Source: an uncultured Pelagibacteraceae bacterium (GTDB lineage: Bacteria; Pseudomonadota; Alphaproteobacteria; Pelagibacterales; Pelagibacteraceae). From it: a stretch of DNA of 64,000 bases. The notes below the pieces were generated by a model. The model was not told the origin of the DNA, searched no databases, and was given only the letters and a program-made list of their open reading frames with translations. Numbering within the stretch: the stretch's first letter is position 1; every line of letters begins with the position of its first letter. The position numbers and the translations under genes were made by a program. This document shows, piece after piece, positions 53,858-62,777 of the stretch. The stretch lies in the NCBI GenBank assembly GCA_902593905.1, contig CACJKF010000001.1, forward strand, positions 62,001 to 126,000. The letters are read 5' to 3'.

Positions 53858-54559
53858 ATGAAAAATAAATTAGATTTGATTTTAGTAATACCAGTCTTTA
53901 ATGAAGAGAAAATTATTAAAGAAGTCATAAAAAATTGGTTAAAAGCTCTAAAAAAAATTAATTTCAAAATAATTATAGTTAATGACGGCTCACGAGATAA
54001 CTCCAAAAAAGTCATCAAATCGATATTATCAAATAAAATTAAATTATTAAATAAAAAAAATTCTGGTCATGGTCCAACTATAACTTATGGTTATAAAATG
54101 GCTCTTAAATTAAAACCAAATTTTATTTTTCAAGTCGATAGTGATGATCAGTTCTACACCTCAGATTTTAAAACTTTTTGGAGTAAAAGATACAATTATG
54201 ATTTCATTATTGGTCATAGGCTTATCAGAAACGACCCGTTTCATAGATTAGTTGTTACAAGGTTATTAAAATTACTAATACTTACTTTTTTTGGTTTTTT
54301 TGTAAAAGACATAAATGTTCCATATAGATTGATAAATTATATTACTCTAAAAAGGTGTTTAAAAAATATTAAATCTACTAATTTAATACCCAATGTGTTG
54401 CTTAGCTTATTAGCTTTTAAGAAATTCAAATGTAAGACAGAAATTATAAAACATAAAAAAAGAAAGACAGGAAAGGTTGTTTTAGCTAATTTGAATTTAG
54501 TAAAATTTTGCTTTAAAGCTCTTTTGGAACTAATTATTTTTAGAATTTTAAAATTTTAA
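53858..54559 (+). CDS. glycosyltransferase family 2
   Basis: 233 residues, GT-A fold. N-terminal LDLILVIPVFNEEKIIKEVI and IIIVNDGSRDNSKKVI bind the nucleotide; FQVDSDDQF contains the DxD metal site. There are no clear transmembrane helices at the end except a hydrophobic C-terminal patch. A good AAGGAA site precedes the ATG. First gene of a three-gene unit with glf and galE, so the sugar transferred could be galactofuranose or galactose. Confidence 0.88.
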   Translation: MKNKLDLILVIPVFNEEKIIKEVIKNWLKALKKINFKIIIVNDGSRDNSKKVIKSILSNKIKLLNKKNSGHGPTITYGYKMALKLKPNFIFQVDSDDQFYTSDFKTFWSKRYNYDFIIGHRLIRNDPFHRLVVTRLLKLLILTFFGFFVKDINVPYRLINYITLKRCLKNIKSTNLIPNVLLSLLAFKKFKCKTEIIKHKKRKTGKVVLANLNLVKFCFKALLELIIFRILKF

Positions 54560-54561
54560 TC

Positions 54562-55686
54562 ATGACGGACTTTTTAATAATAGGCTCAGGTTTTTATGGT
54601 AGCGTTTTGGCAGAAAGGATAGCTAATGTTTTAAAAAAAAAAGTAATAGTAATAGACCAGAGATCTCACATTGGGGGGAATTGTTTTACTGACATAGATA
54701 AGAAGACTGGAATTGAATATCATGTATACGGAACTCACATATTTCATACGTCAAACGTTAAAGTTTGGGATTATATAAATCAATTTACAGATTTTAATAA
54801 TTACAGACATCAAGTTCTAAGCCGACACAAAAGAAAAATTTATCAGATGCCTATAAATCTTGAAACAATAAACTCGCTTTTTAAGAAAAACTTAAATCCA
54901 AAGGAAGCATCGATTTTTTTAAAAAAAATTACAAAAACATTTCAAAAAAAAGATTACAAAAATTTTGAGGATAAAGCTAAATCACAAATTGGAAATAAAT
55001 TATATTCGGCTTTTATTAAGAATTATACTAAGAAGCAATGGAATAAAGATCCTAAGTATCTTCCAAGTAGTATTTTCAACAGATTGCCGATTAGATTAAA
55101 TTACAATGAAGATTATTATGAGCAAACTCAATGGCAAGGAATACCTAAATATGGATACACAGAAATATTTAAAAAGTTGTTAAATAATAAAAATATTAAA
55201 TTAATTCTTAATAAAAAGTATGATCTTAATTTTAAAATTAAACCTAAATATCTGACAATTTATACGGGACCATTAGACAGACTTCTAAACTATAAGTTTG
55301 GCAAGCTTGACTGGAGATCTCTAAAATTTAAAAAAAAAAGGTTAGATATAAATGATTTTCAGGGGACGTCGGTCATTAATTATCCCGATCTAAGCTATAA
55401 GTTTACTCGGATTCATGAACCCAAACATCTTCATCCTGAGAGAAGTGTTTTTAAAACAAATAAGACATTAATTATTGAGGAGTATCCATCTAATAATGTT
55501 AATGAGCCATACTATCCAATTAATGACAAAAAAAACAGGGAGCTTCATAGAAAATATAAAAATTATTTAAAAAGTTTTACAAAATTTACTTTCGGAGGGC
55601 GTTTAGCTGACTATGCTTATTACGACATGGATATGACAATTTCAGCTGCTTTAAAAAAATTTGAACAAATTAAAAAAAATATATAA
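54562..55686 (+). CDS. glf: UDP-galactopyranose mutase
   Basis: FAD enzyme converting UDP-galactopyranose to UDP-galactofuranose. 374 residues. The N-terminal FLIIGSGFYGSVLAERIAN binds FAD; RSHIGGNCFTD, HVYGTHIFHTSN, NYTKKQWNKDPKYLP and TRIHEPKHL are typical, as is the C-terminal FGGRLADYAYYDMDM. The presence of glf implies galactofuranose in a surface glycan. Starts 2 bp after GT2. Confidence 0.96.
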   Translation: MTDFLIIGSGFYGSVLAERIANVLKKKVIVIDQRSHIGGNCFTDIDKKTGIEYHVYGTHIFHTSNVKVWDYINQFTDFNNYRHQVLSRHKRKIYQMPINLETINSLFKKNLNPKEASIFLKKITKTFQKKDYKNFEDKAKSQIGNKLYSAFIKNYTKKQWNKDPKYLPSSIFNRLPIRLNYNEDYYEQTQWQGIPKYGYTEIFKKLLNNKNIKLILNKKYDLNFKIKPKYLTIYTGPLDRLLNYKFGKLDWRSLKFKKKRLDINDFQGTSVINYPDLSYKFTRIHEPKHLHPERSVFKTNKTLIIEEYPSNNVNEPYYPINDKKNRELHRKYKNYLKSFTKFTFGGRLADYAYYDMDMTISAALKKFEQIKKNI

Positions 55687-56674
55687 AAAAGAAGTATTAA
55701 TAACTGGTGGTGCCGGATACATAGGTAGTGCTGTTGCACATGATCTTATTAGAAAGGGCCATAAAGTAACAGTCTTAGATAATTTATCGACTGGCTTTAA
55801 AAGACTTGTCCCTCCTAAAGCTACATTTTTTAAAACTGACATTAGCAATACTACAAATCTAAAGAAAATACTTAAAAAGAAAAAATTTGATGTTGTTATG
55901 CATTTTGCTGCTTTCATAAAAGTTGATGAGTCAGTGAAAAAACCAGCCAAATATTACAACAATAATTTTAAAAAAACTAAAATATTTTTAGATTATTGTA
56001 TTAACCGAGGTATAGACAAAATTATATTCTCTTCAACAGCTGCGGTCTATGGAAATAAAAAAAAGAAAGTTACAGAAAAAGACAAGCTGTCACCTAGTAG
56101 TCCATATGCTTTATCGAAAAAAAAATGCGAAGAATTTATTTTTAATCAAAATAAGTTAAAAAGATGTAATTACATTATACTAAGATATTTTAATGTTGCC
56201 GGATCTCCTCCAAATCTTGAAACTGGTCTTGTAACTAAAAAGGCTACACATTTGATAAAAAAATTATGCGAATTTGTTTTGGGAAAAAAAAAAATATTTT
56301 ATATATATGGATCTAACTACCCAACAAAAGATGGTACGGCAATTAGAGATTTCATTCACATTAGTGACTTATCAATGCTGCATATTCTATCTATGAATTA
56401 CCTTTTAAAAAAAAATATCTCTCAAGTGTTTAATTGCGGTTACGGTAAAGAATATAGTGTTTTACAAATTGTAAAATCTGCACTCAGGATTAGTAAAAAA
56501 AAACTTACTTTTATTTTCTCTAGTAGAAGAAAAGGAGATGTTGGATATGCTGTCGCAGATAATATAAAGATTAAAAAATATCTTAAATTTAGACCTAGAT
56601 ACGGTAATATAAATTATATAATTAATACTGCTTTAAAATGGGAAAAAAAAATTAAAAACAAAAAATTTTTTTAA
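55661..56674 (+). CDS. galE: UDP-glucose 4-epimerase
   Basis: Short-chain dehydrogenase-fold epimerase of 337 residues making UDP-galactose, the precursor for glf just upstream. NAD site TGGAGYIGSAV, VLDNLSTGF, FAAFIKVDESV, the SSTAAVYG serine, catalytic YALSKKK and DGTAIRDFIHISDL are present. No ATG precedes the NAD motif; TTG at 55661, inside the glf 3' end (26-bp overlap), is the only sensible start. Confidence 0.94.
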   Translation: MNKLKKIYKKEVLITGGAGYIGSAVAHDLIRKGHKVTVLDNLSTGFKRLVPPKATFFKTDISNTTNLKKILKKKKFDVVMHFAAFIKVDESVKKPAKYYNNNFKKTKIFLDYCINRGIDKIIFSSTAAVYGNKKKKVTEKDKLSPSSPYALSKKKCEEFIFNQNKLKRCNYIILRYFNVAGSPPNLETGLVTKKATHLIKKLCEFVLGKKKIFYIYGSNYPTKDGTAIRDFIHISDLSMLHILSMNYLLKKNISQVFNCGYGKEYSVLQIVKSALRISKKKLTFIFSSRRKGDVGYAVADNIKIKKYLKFRPRYGNINYIINTALKWEKKIKNKKFF

Positions 56675-56712
56675 TAGTTTTAATTTTATTCATTTTTACG
56701 TTAGTATAAGGT

Positions 56713-57330
56713 ATGAAATCTTTTCCAAAAATAATTCCAATTTTCCCTCTAAGCGGTGTAATTTATTTTCCTAAAACTAATCTTCCACTAAATATTTTTG
56801 AACAAAGATATTTAGATTTAGTTAATGACGCCTACAATAAAGATAAGCTTATGGGCATGGTTCAACTACACCGGAAAAATAATACAGTTTATAAAGTTGG
56901 ATGCCTAGGAAAAATAAGTGACTTACAGAAAAGCGATGATGGAAGAATTTTGATAAACTTAACTGGACTTACTAGATTTGAAATCCTGGAAGAAATCGAA
57001 AATGATAAGTTGTACAGAGAATTTAAAGTAAATTACAAAAACTATGAAGTGGATTTAAAAGAAATGTCTTCGGTTGATACAAATGATGATTTGATGAAAA
57101 AAATTAAAATTTTTTATGAAAGAAATGGCTTACTTTTAAATTGGAAAGAATTTGAGAAACTTGAGGAAAACCAGAAGATAAACACCTTAGCTATGATATC
57201 ACCCATTTCTAATGAGGAAAAACAAAAGCTAATTGAGTCTATTTCTATGAAAGAAAAAGTTAAAACATTAGATCAAATAGTGAGCTTTTATCTTCATGAC
57301 AATGAAATAAAAAATAAAACTATTCAATAA
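56713..57330 (+). CDS. LON peptidase substrate-binding-domain protein
   Basis: 205 residues comprising only the N-terminal Lon domain, with no ATPase or protease part. Landmarks are IPIFPLSGVIYFPKTNLPLNIFEQRY, MGMVQLHRKNN, GCLGKI and LTGLTRFEI, ending in a helical region. Stand-alone members are common in alphaproteobacteria, and their role is unproven. Converges on rho with a 2-bp gap. Confidence 0.92.
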   Translation: MKSFPKIIPIFPLSGVIYFPKTNLPLNIFEQRYLDLVNDAYNKDKLMGMVQLHRKNNTVYKVGCLGKISDLQKSDDGRILINLTGLTRFEILEEIENDKLYREFKVNYKNYEVDLKEMSSVDTNDDLMKKIKIFYERNGLLLNWKEFEKLEENQKINTLAMISPISNEEKQKLIESISMKEKVKTLDQIVSFYLHDNEIKNKTIQ

Positions 57331-57332
57331 GA

Positions 57333-58607
57333 TTAATTGGCAGACTTATTCATAGAATTGAAAAAATCTGTATTGTTTTTTGTGTTCTTTAATTTTGAAA
57401 TTAAAAATTCTATACCATCCATTGTTCCCATTGGGCTTATAATTCTTCTTAAAACGTTCATTTTCGACAAATCATCTTTTTCAAATAAAAGTTCTTCTCT
57501 TCTAGTTCCAGACCTAGTTATATCAAGAGCAGGATAGATTCTTTTATCAGCAACTTTTCTATCGAGAATTAATTCTGAATTTCCAGTTCCTTTAAACTCC
57601 TCAAAAATTACCTCGTCCATTCGGCTTCCTGTATCGATCAATGCTGTTGAAATAATTGTTAGTGAACCACCCTCTTCAACATTTCTAGCTGCTCCAAAGA
57701 ACCTTTTTGGCCTCTGTAAAGCATTAGCATCCACACCTCCAGTTAAAACTTTACCAGAACTAGGTATTACTGCATTGTAGGCTCTTCCCAATCTAGTTAT
57801 CGAGTCTAATAAAATGACCACATCTTTTTTATGTTCGACAAGTCTTTTGGCTTTTTCAATCACCATTTCTGCTACTGCTACGTGCCTTGAAGCTGGTTCA
57901 TCAAAAGTGGAAGCTACTACTTCTCCTTTTACTGACCTTTGCATATCTGTTACTTCTTCAGGTCTTTCATCGATGAGCAATACCATTAGGTAGCATTCCG
58001 GATGATTTGCTGTGATAGATTGAGCGATATTTTGTAAGATAATTGTTTTTCCAGCTCTTGGTGGAGAAACTATTAATGATCTTTGACCTTTTCCAATTGG
58101 GCTTACAAGATCTATTAAGCGTGCGGTGTTATCTGGTTTTTTTTCAATTTTTGTAGTTTCGACCTCAAGTTTAATTCGCTCGTTTGGATATAGAGGCGTG
58201 AGGTTATCAAAAGCTATTTTGTTCTTGCCTTTGTCTGGATCATCAAAATTAATTTTGTTTACTTTAAGAAGAGCAAAGTATCTTTCTGCATCTTTGGGTC
58301 CCCTTATCTCTCCTTCTACTGAATCTCCCGTTCTTAAACCAAATCTTCTTATTTGACTTGGGCTCACGTAAATATCATCTGGCCCAGGTAGATAATTTGA
58401 CTCTATCGCTCTTAGAAAACCGAAGCCATCTTGTAAAACTTCCAATACACCAGTTGCTGTTATTTGCTCGTTTTTCTCAGCAAGTTTTTTTAAGATCGCA
58501 AATAATATTTCCTGCTTTCTTAATGTACTTGGATTTTCGATACCAAGCTTTTCAGCTTCGCTAATAAGTTCTGCAGGATTTTTTTGCTTTAATTCTTGTA
58601 AATTCAT
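57333..58607 (-). CDS. rho: transcription termination factor Rho
   Basis: Hexameric RNA helicase ending untranslated transcripts. 424 residues. The N-terminal RNA-binding OB fold shows [15 protein letters not shown] and [18 protein letters not shown]; the ATPase part has [15 protein letters not shown] (P-loop), [15 protein letters not shown] (Walker B), [11 protein letters not shown] and [13 protein letters not shown]. The gene stands first on the left flank of the hem genes, as is typical near alphaproteobacterial origins. Confidence 0.98.
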   Translation of the reverse strand: MNLQELKQKNPAELISEAEKLGIENPSTLRKQEILFAILKKLAEKNEQITATGVLEVLQDGFGFLRAIESNYLPGPDDIYVSPSQIRRFGLRTGDSVEGEIRGPKDAERYFALLKVNKINFDDPDKGKNKIAFDNLTPLYPNERIKLEVETTKIEKKPDNTARLIDLVSPIGKGQRSLIVSPPRAGKTIILQNIAQSITANHPECYLMVLLIDERPEEVTDMQRSVKGEVVASTFDEPASRHVAVAEMVIEKAKRLVEHKKDVVILLDSITRLGRAYNAVIPSSGKVLTGGVDANALQRPKRFFGAARNVEEGGSLTIISTALIDTGSRMDEVIFEEFKGTGNSELILDRKVADKRIYPALDITRSGTRREELLFEKDDLSKMNVLRRIISPMGTMDGIEFLISKLKNTKNNTDFFNSMNKSAN

Positions 58608-58674
58608 GTGATTGTTTTCGATTAAGGAATGTAACTAAAATATATGACTTTTTTTAAAAAATTCAACCCCTTAA

Positions 58675-59106
58675 TTATAAAGGTTTAAATATTACAAAAA
58701 ATATAACCACAATTAGTAAAATCGTAGGAATTTCGTTATAAAATCTGAAAAATTTTGAGGTTTTATGATTGTTATCTGTTGCAAAATCATTGAGATATTT
58801 TCCTAAAGAAAAATGATAAAAAGTTAAAATTACTACTGCAATGGTTTTAATTTGCATCCATAATTCAGAAAAAATTGAGAATCCAAGATTGTGAATAAGC
58901 AATATGCCAAATATCCAAGAAACCAGCATTGCAGGCATCATTATGTAATTGTATAATTTTCTTTCCATAACTTTAAAAACTTCTTTCTGTGAGTCATGAT
59001 CGGCATCTGAGTGATAAACAAATATTCTGGGCAAATATAACAGGCCAGCCATCCATGATATAACTGCAATTAAGTGTATTGATTTAAACAATAAATATAA
59101 ATTCAT
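58675..59106 (-). CDS. hemJ: protoporphyrinogen IX oxidase HemJ
   Basis: Membrane enzyme forming protoporphyrin IX. 143 residues with four transmembrane helices. The N-terminal LFKSIHLIAVISWMAGLLYLPRIFVYH carries the conserved histidine and Arg, and RKLYNYIMMPAM plus WMQIKTIAVVILTFYHF follow, matching HemJ. It lies 1 bp downstream of hemH, the enzyme that uses its product. Confidence 0.93.
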   Translation of the reverse strand: MNLYLLFKSIHLIAVISWMAGLLYLPRIFVYHSDADHDSQKEVFKVMERKLYNYIMMPAMLVSWIFGILLIHNLGFSIFSELWMQIKTIAVVILTFYHFSLGKYLNDFATDNNHKTSKFFRFYNEIPTILLIVVIFFVIFKPL

Positions 59107-59107
59107 A

Positions 59108-60100
59108 TTAAAGAAATTTGCTGATTAACTTTTCAAACAGCTTTATATGCTCTGGACTATCATTTAAGCACGGAATTAAATCAAAGTTTTTTCCCCCTTT
59201 TTCAATGAAACTATCCCTTCCTTGAATGTTTATTTCTTCAAGAGTTTCTACGCAGTCAGAGGAAAAGCCTGGGCAAATTACTAATAAATTTTTGATTCCC
59301 TTTCCTGGCAAAGACTCTAATGTTTTGTCGGTGTAAGGTGTTAACCACTCTTGAGGTCCAAATCTTGATTGGAAAGTTGTCTGAATTTCAACTTTATTAA
59401 ATTTTTCTTTAATTAACCTTGTGGTTTTTTGACAGTAACAATGGTATGGGTCTCCTTTATCAAAGTATGATTTAGGTATACCGTGGTAAGAAGCAATAAT
59501 TAAATCAGGCTTCCAGCTTATCTGTTCAATTTTCTTTTCTATGCTATTTATTAATGCATCGATATAATCAGGATCGCTTTCGTAATGAGGAATTATTTGT
59601 AAACTCGGTTGCCATCTCATTTTCATTAAAGATCTGTAAACTTCATCGCATACAGTAGCTGTTGTTGCGGCAGCATACTGAGGATACAACGGAAGAATAA
59701 TTATATTTTCACATCCTTGATCTTTAAGTTGCGCTAAACGCGAATTTATGCTTGGATTGCCGTATCTCATCGCAAAATCTATAATTACTTTTTCATTTCC
59801 TACTTTTTTATTAAGATGTATCGCTTGTTTCTTTGTAAAGTATAATAGAGGAGACTCGTTCGTATCTTTTCTCCATATTTTTTTATAAGCATGAGCCGTT
59901 TTTGAAGGCCTAAATGTCAATATAAATAAGTTTAATATTATTTGCCAAATAATTGGGTTGACCTCAATTACTCTTCTATCAGATAAGAATTCTTTCAAAT
60001 ATTTTCTTATATCCCACCAACTGGTAGAATCGGGTGTTCCTAAATTAATAATTAGTACACCAGTTTTACCAAATTTTACTTCTGGATGGTCTTTGTTCAT
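59108..60100 (-). CDS. hemH: ferrochelatase
   Basis: Inserts Fe2+ into protoporphyrin IX, the last step of haem synthesis. 330 residues. Motifs are GVLIINLGTPDS, FLSDRRVIEVNP, FAMRYGNPSI, ILPLYPQYAAATTATV, ASYHGIPKSYFDKGDPY (active-site His) and CPGFSSDCVETLEEI (catalytic Glu). ATG overlaps the hemE stop by 4 bp. Confidence 0.97.
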   Translation of the reverse strand: MNKDHPEVKFGKTGVLIINLGTPDSTSWWDIRKYLKEFLSDRRVIEVNPIIWQIILNLFILTFRPSKTAHAYKKIWRKDTNESPLLYFTKKQAIHLNKKVGNEKVIIDFAMRYGNPSINSRLAQLKDQGCENIIILPLYPQYAAATTATVCDEVYRSLMKMRWQPSLQIIPHYESDPDYIDALINSIEKKIEQISWKPDLIIASYHGIPKSYFDKGDPYHCYCQKTTRLIKEKFNKVEIQTTFQSRFGPQEWLTPYTDKTLESLPGKGIKNLLVICPGFSSDCVETLEEINIQGRDSFIEKGGKNFDLIPCLNDSPEHIKLFEKLISKFL

Positions 60101-61104
60101 TTAAAATTCCTATAAAATTTAACAAGATTATTTACTTTATCAGGATCTGTTTCTGGAAGTAAACCATGACCTAAATTAAAAACATAAGGAATTTCTTTAA
60201 AAGCATTTAGGTATTTCGTCGCTTCATTGAAAAGAGATTCTTCTGATTTTAACAAAACCTTTGGGTTCAAACCTCCTTGTAAAACTACATTTATTAACTT
60301 ATCCCTAGCCCATAAGGGATCAATCTCTGGATCTAGGTTCAATCCATCAGGTTTTACCATTTGATGAAAATTTTCAAACTTCTTATTTATTCCTTTAGGA
60401 AAACAAATATTTGCAATCTGTTTTTTTTTACAAAATTCAACAATTTTAGCATTAGGTTTATAGCAAAAATCTTGAATACTCTTATCTGGTATTAATCCAG
60501 CCCAAGAGTCAAATATTTGCACAACATCTGCACCTGCATTGATTTGACCTTGAATATGAATACACAGATATTCTATTAATTTGTTTATAATTAAATTAAA
60601 TTTTAAGTCTTTATTTTCCAATTTTTCTAAATTAATTTCATTTTTATTTTTTTTAAGATTCAACATATAAACTAAAAGAGTCCATGGGGCCCCTATAAAA
60701 CATACTAGAGATTTTTCTTTGTCTAACTTACTCCTTGTAATTTCTATCGCCTTATAAATTGGAGCTAATTTTTTTGAAAATTCCAGTTTATTATTACGAG
60801 AAAAATTATCCATTCTAAATTCGCTTAATTTCGGTCCTTCATCTTTAATAAAAGTTACTTCTTGGCCTAAAGCATATGGCACCATTAAAATATCAGAAAA
60901 AATTATCGCAGAGTCGAGATTAAATCTTTTGATTGGTTGCAAAGTAATCTCAGATGCTAAATCACTATTTAGGCAAAGTTCAATAAAATTTGGATTTTTT
61001 AATCTTAATTCACGGAATTCAGGTAAGTATCTTCCTGCTTGTCTCATAAACCATACCGATTTACAAATCTTCTTTTTTAATAAAATATTTTTAAGATTAC
61101 TCAT
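60097..61104 (-). CDS. hemE: uroporphyrinogen decarboxylase
   Basis: Removes four carboxyl groups from uroporphyrinogen III. 335 residues. The substrate-binding SVWFMRQAGRYLPEFRELR, AIIFSDILMVPYALGQEV with its Asp, FDSWAGLIP and LNLGHGLLPETDPDKV-type C-terminal blocks are all visible. First gene of the minus-strand hemE-hemH-hemJ run and directly adjacent to the presumed origin. Confidence 0.97.
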   Translation of the reverse strand: MSNLKNILLKKKICKSVWFMRQAGRYLPEFRELRLKNPNFIELCLNSDLASEITLQPIKRFNLDSAIIFSDILMVPYALGQEVTFIKDEGPKLSEFRMDNFSRNNKLEFSKKLAPIYKAIEITRSKLDKEKSLVCFIGAPWTLLVYMLNLKKNKNEINLEKLENKDLKFNLIINKLIEYLCIHIQGQINAGADVVQIFDSWAGLIPDKSIQDFCYKPNAKIVEFCKKKQIANICFPKGINKKFENFHQMVKPDGLNLDPEIDPLWARDKLINVVLQGGLNPKVLLKSEESLFNEATKYLNAFKEIPYVFNLGHGLLPETDPDKVNNLVKFYRNFK

Positions 61105-61377
61105 ATTAAATAAAAGTTTTTTAAAAGTGTTGTATTAGTACTAGGACCTGTTAAGTGCTCATATAACTTTTTATACATATTTTATACAGCCATTATTTTA
61201 TAATTTTTTAAAAAAACCCTATATTTAAATACTTTATTAATCTTATAAACATTAGTAAAACATCATTATTAACATCGAACAAAATGTTTAAATCATGTTA
61301 ATTAATGTTAATCTTTTTAGGTCTCAGCTTAAAATAGGTGGAAAAACATTATTTATTATTTATTTATTAACAAACAT
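61105..61377. other. probable chromosomal replication origin (oriC)
   Basis: The longest gene-free stretch in the window, 273 bp, very A+T-rich and lying between divergent hemE and ppsR, exactly where Caulobacter oriC lies (hemE and the DUF299/RP001 gene). DnaA-box-like words TTAT(T/A)AACA occur at 61243-61251, 61266-61274 and 61364-61372, with weaker TTATACATA at 61171-61179 and TTATACAGC at 61182-61190. ATGTTAAT occurs at 61295-61302 and 61305-61312, its inverse at 61268-61275, and ATGTTTAA at 61284-61291, spaced about 10-11 bp. An A/T-only run at 61348-61370 could unwind. No perfect TTATCCACA box was seen. Confidence 0.7.
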
Positions 61378-62196
61378 ATGAACGAAAAATACAATGTATA
61401 TCTTGTTTCTGACTCAACAGGTGAAACCCTAGATAGAATATTTTTGTCTCTCAAATCTCAATTCGCGAATTTCGAATATGATAAAAAAGAGTTCGCTTTC
61501 GTAAGAACGGAACAACAAATAGATAAAATAATCAAGGAATGTAATAAAGTCGAAAACTCTCTAATTTTATATACAATAGTTGAGACAAAGTTAGCGAAAT
61601 ATCTATCAAATCAAAGTGAAATAAATAATGTCCCCTGTTTTGGAATTTTAGGCAATTTAATCTTAAGTTTTTCAAAGCTTTTAAATCAAAAAGCAATACA
61701 CAAACCAAGTGCACAACATGTTCTTGATGATGATTATTACAAAAGAATTGAGGCAATACAATTTACCATGTCACACGACGATGGAAAAAAGGTAGATGAT
61801 ATAAATAATGCCGATGTTATTTTGCTGGGAGTAAGTAGAACTAGCAAAACACCGACGTCTATCTATTTAGCAAACAGGGGATATAAAACAATAAATATTC
61901 CTTTAGTATTGGAGCAAAAACTTCCTGAAGGATTGAAGGTGAATAAAAAAGTTTGTGTAGTAGGATTAATTGCCGACCCCGAACGATTAGCTGATATTAG
62001 AAGAAATAGAGTTGCAATTATGAAAGATCAAAGTTTAAAAGAGTACACAGATTTAGAGTCTATAAAAAAAGAGATTGAGGATTCAAAAATCCTATTTAAA
62101 AAAAATAATTGGCCTATTATCGATGTAACAAGAAAATCAGTAGAGGAAACAGCAGCGTCAATTTTAAAAATCATTGAAATAACCAAGAGCAAATGA
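61378..62196 (+). CDS. ppsR: kinase/pyrophosphorylase regulating PPDK or PEP synthase (DUF299)
   Basis: Bifunctional regulator that phosphorylates and dephosphorylates pyruvate phosphate dikinase or PEP synthetase, controlling pyruvate-PEP flux. 272 residues. The family N-terminus YLVSDSTGETLDRIFLSL and the P-loop-like GVSRTSKTPTSIYLANRGY are diagnostic, with YTDLESIKKEIEDS and the C-terminal PIIDVTRKSVEETAA. Its place beside hemE is conserved at alphaproteobacterial origins. Overlaps maf by 4 bp. Confidence 0.95.
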   Translation: MNEKYNVYLVSDSTGETLDRIFLSLKSQFANFEYDKKEFAFVRTEQQIDKIIKECNKVENSLILYTIVETKLAKYLSNQSEINNVPCFGILGNLILSFSKLLNQKAIHKPSAQHVLDDDYYKRIEAIQFTMSHDDGKKVDDINNADVILLGVSRTSKTPTSIYLANRGYKTINIPLVLEQKLPEGLKVNKKVCVVGLIADPERLADIRRNRVAIMKDQSLKEYTDLESIKKEIEDSKILFKKNNWPIIDVTRKSVEETAASILKIIEITKSK

Positions 62197-62777
62197 AAAT
62201 AATTTTAGCATCAAAAAGCGGAGTTAGAAAGAAAATATTAGATGATCACAATATTGATTGCGACGTGATAGTGTCAAATGTCGACGAAGACGAAGTGAAA
62301 GAATCTTTATTAGCTGAAGGAGCAGACCCATTAATAGTTTCAAAAAACTTAGCAGAAATTAAATCGATTAAAGTAAGCAGTAAAAATCCTAATAGACTTG
62401 TTTTAGGAGCAGATAGTGTGATTTCTCTAAATAATGAATTAATCAATAAACCAAAAACAAGAGAGGAGGGTTTGAAAATTTTAAAAAAACTAAATAATTC
62501 AAAGCATTATCTTATTAGTTCTGTTTGTTTTTCGAAAAACGGAGCGATGATCTGGAATCACACTGACACTTCAGAATTAAAGATGAAAGAATTTTCAGAG
62601 GATCAGCTATCACTATATTTAAGCAAGATTAAAACAGAAACATTATTAGCATATGGAGTTTATCAAGTTGAGGCGGATGGTTTTGAATTATTTGAATATA
62701 TAAAAGGAGATCGAAATTCAATTATGGGTTTGCCAATAAAAGACATAATAAACTATATTAATAATTATAAAAAATGA
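62193..62777 (+). CDS. maf: Maf-like nucleotide pyrophosphatase
   Basis: House-cleaning dNTP/NTP pyrophosphatase of the Maf/HAM1-like fold. 194 residues. The N-terminal ILASKSGVRKKIL, GADSVISLN and KPKTREEGLKILKKLNNSKHYLIS blocks match, and the C-terminal GAY-equivalent is AYGVYQVEADG. ATGA overlaps join it to ppsR and aroE, forming one operon. Confidence 0.94.
   Translation: MKIILASKSGVRKKILDDHNIDCDVIVSNVDEDEVKESLLAEGADPLIVSKNLAEIKSIKVSSKNPNRLVLGADSVISLNNELINKPKTREEGLKILKKLNNSKHYLISSVCFSKNGAMIWNHTDTSELKMKEFSEDQLSLYLSKIKTETLLAYGVYQVEADGFELFEYIKGDRNSIMGLPIKDIINYINNYKK

Noticed and set aside
61284-61312. CtrA-type TTAA-N7-TTAA boxes in the origin region
   Set aside because: The TTAA words are spaced by six bases, not seven, so they do not match the Caulobacter CtrA site.
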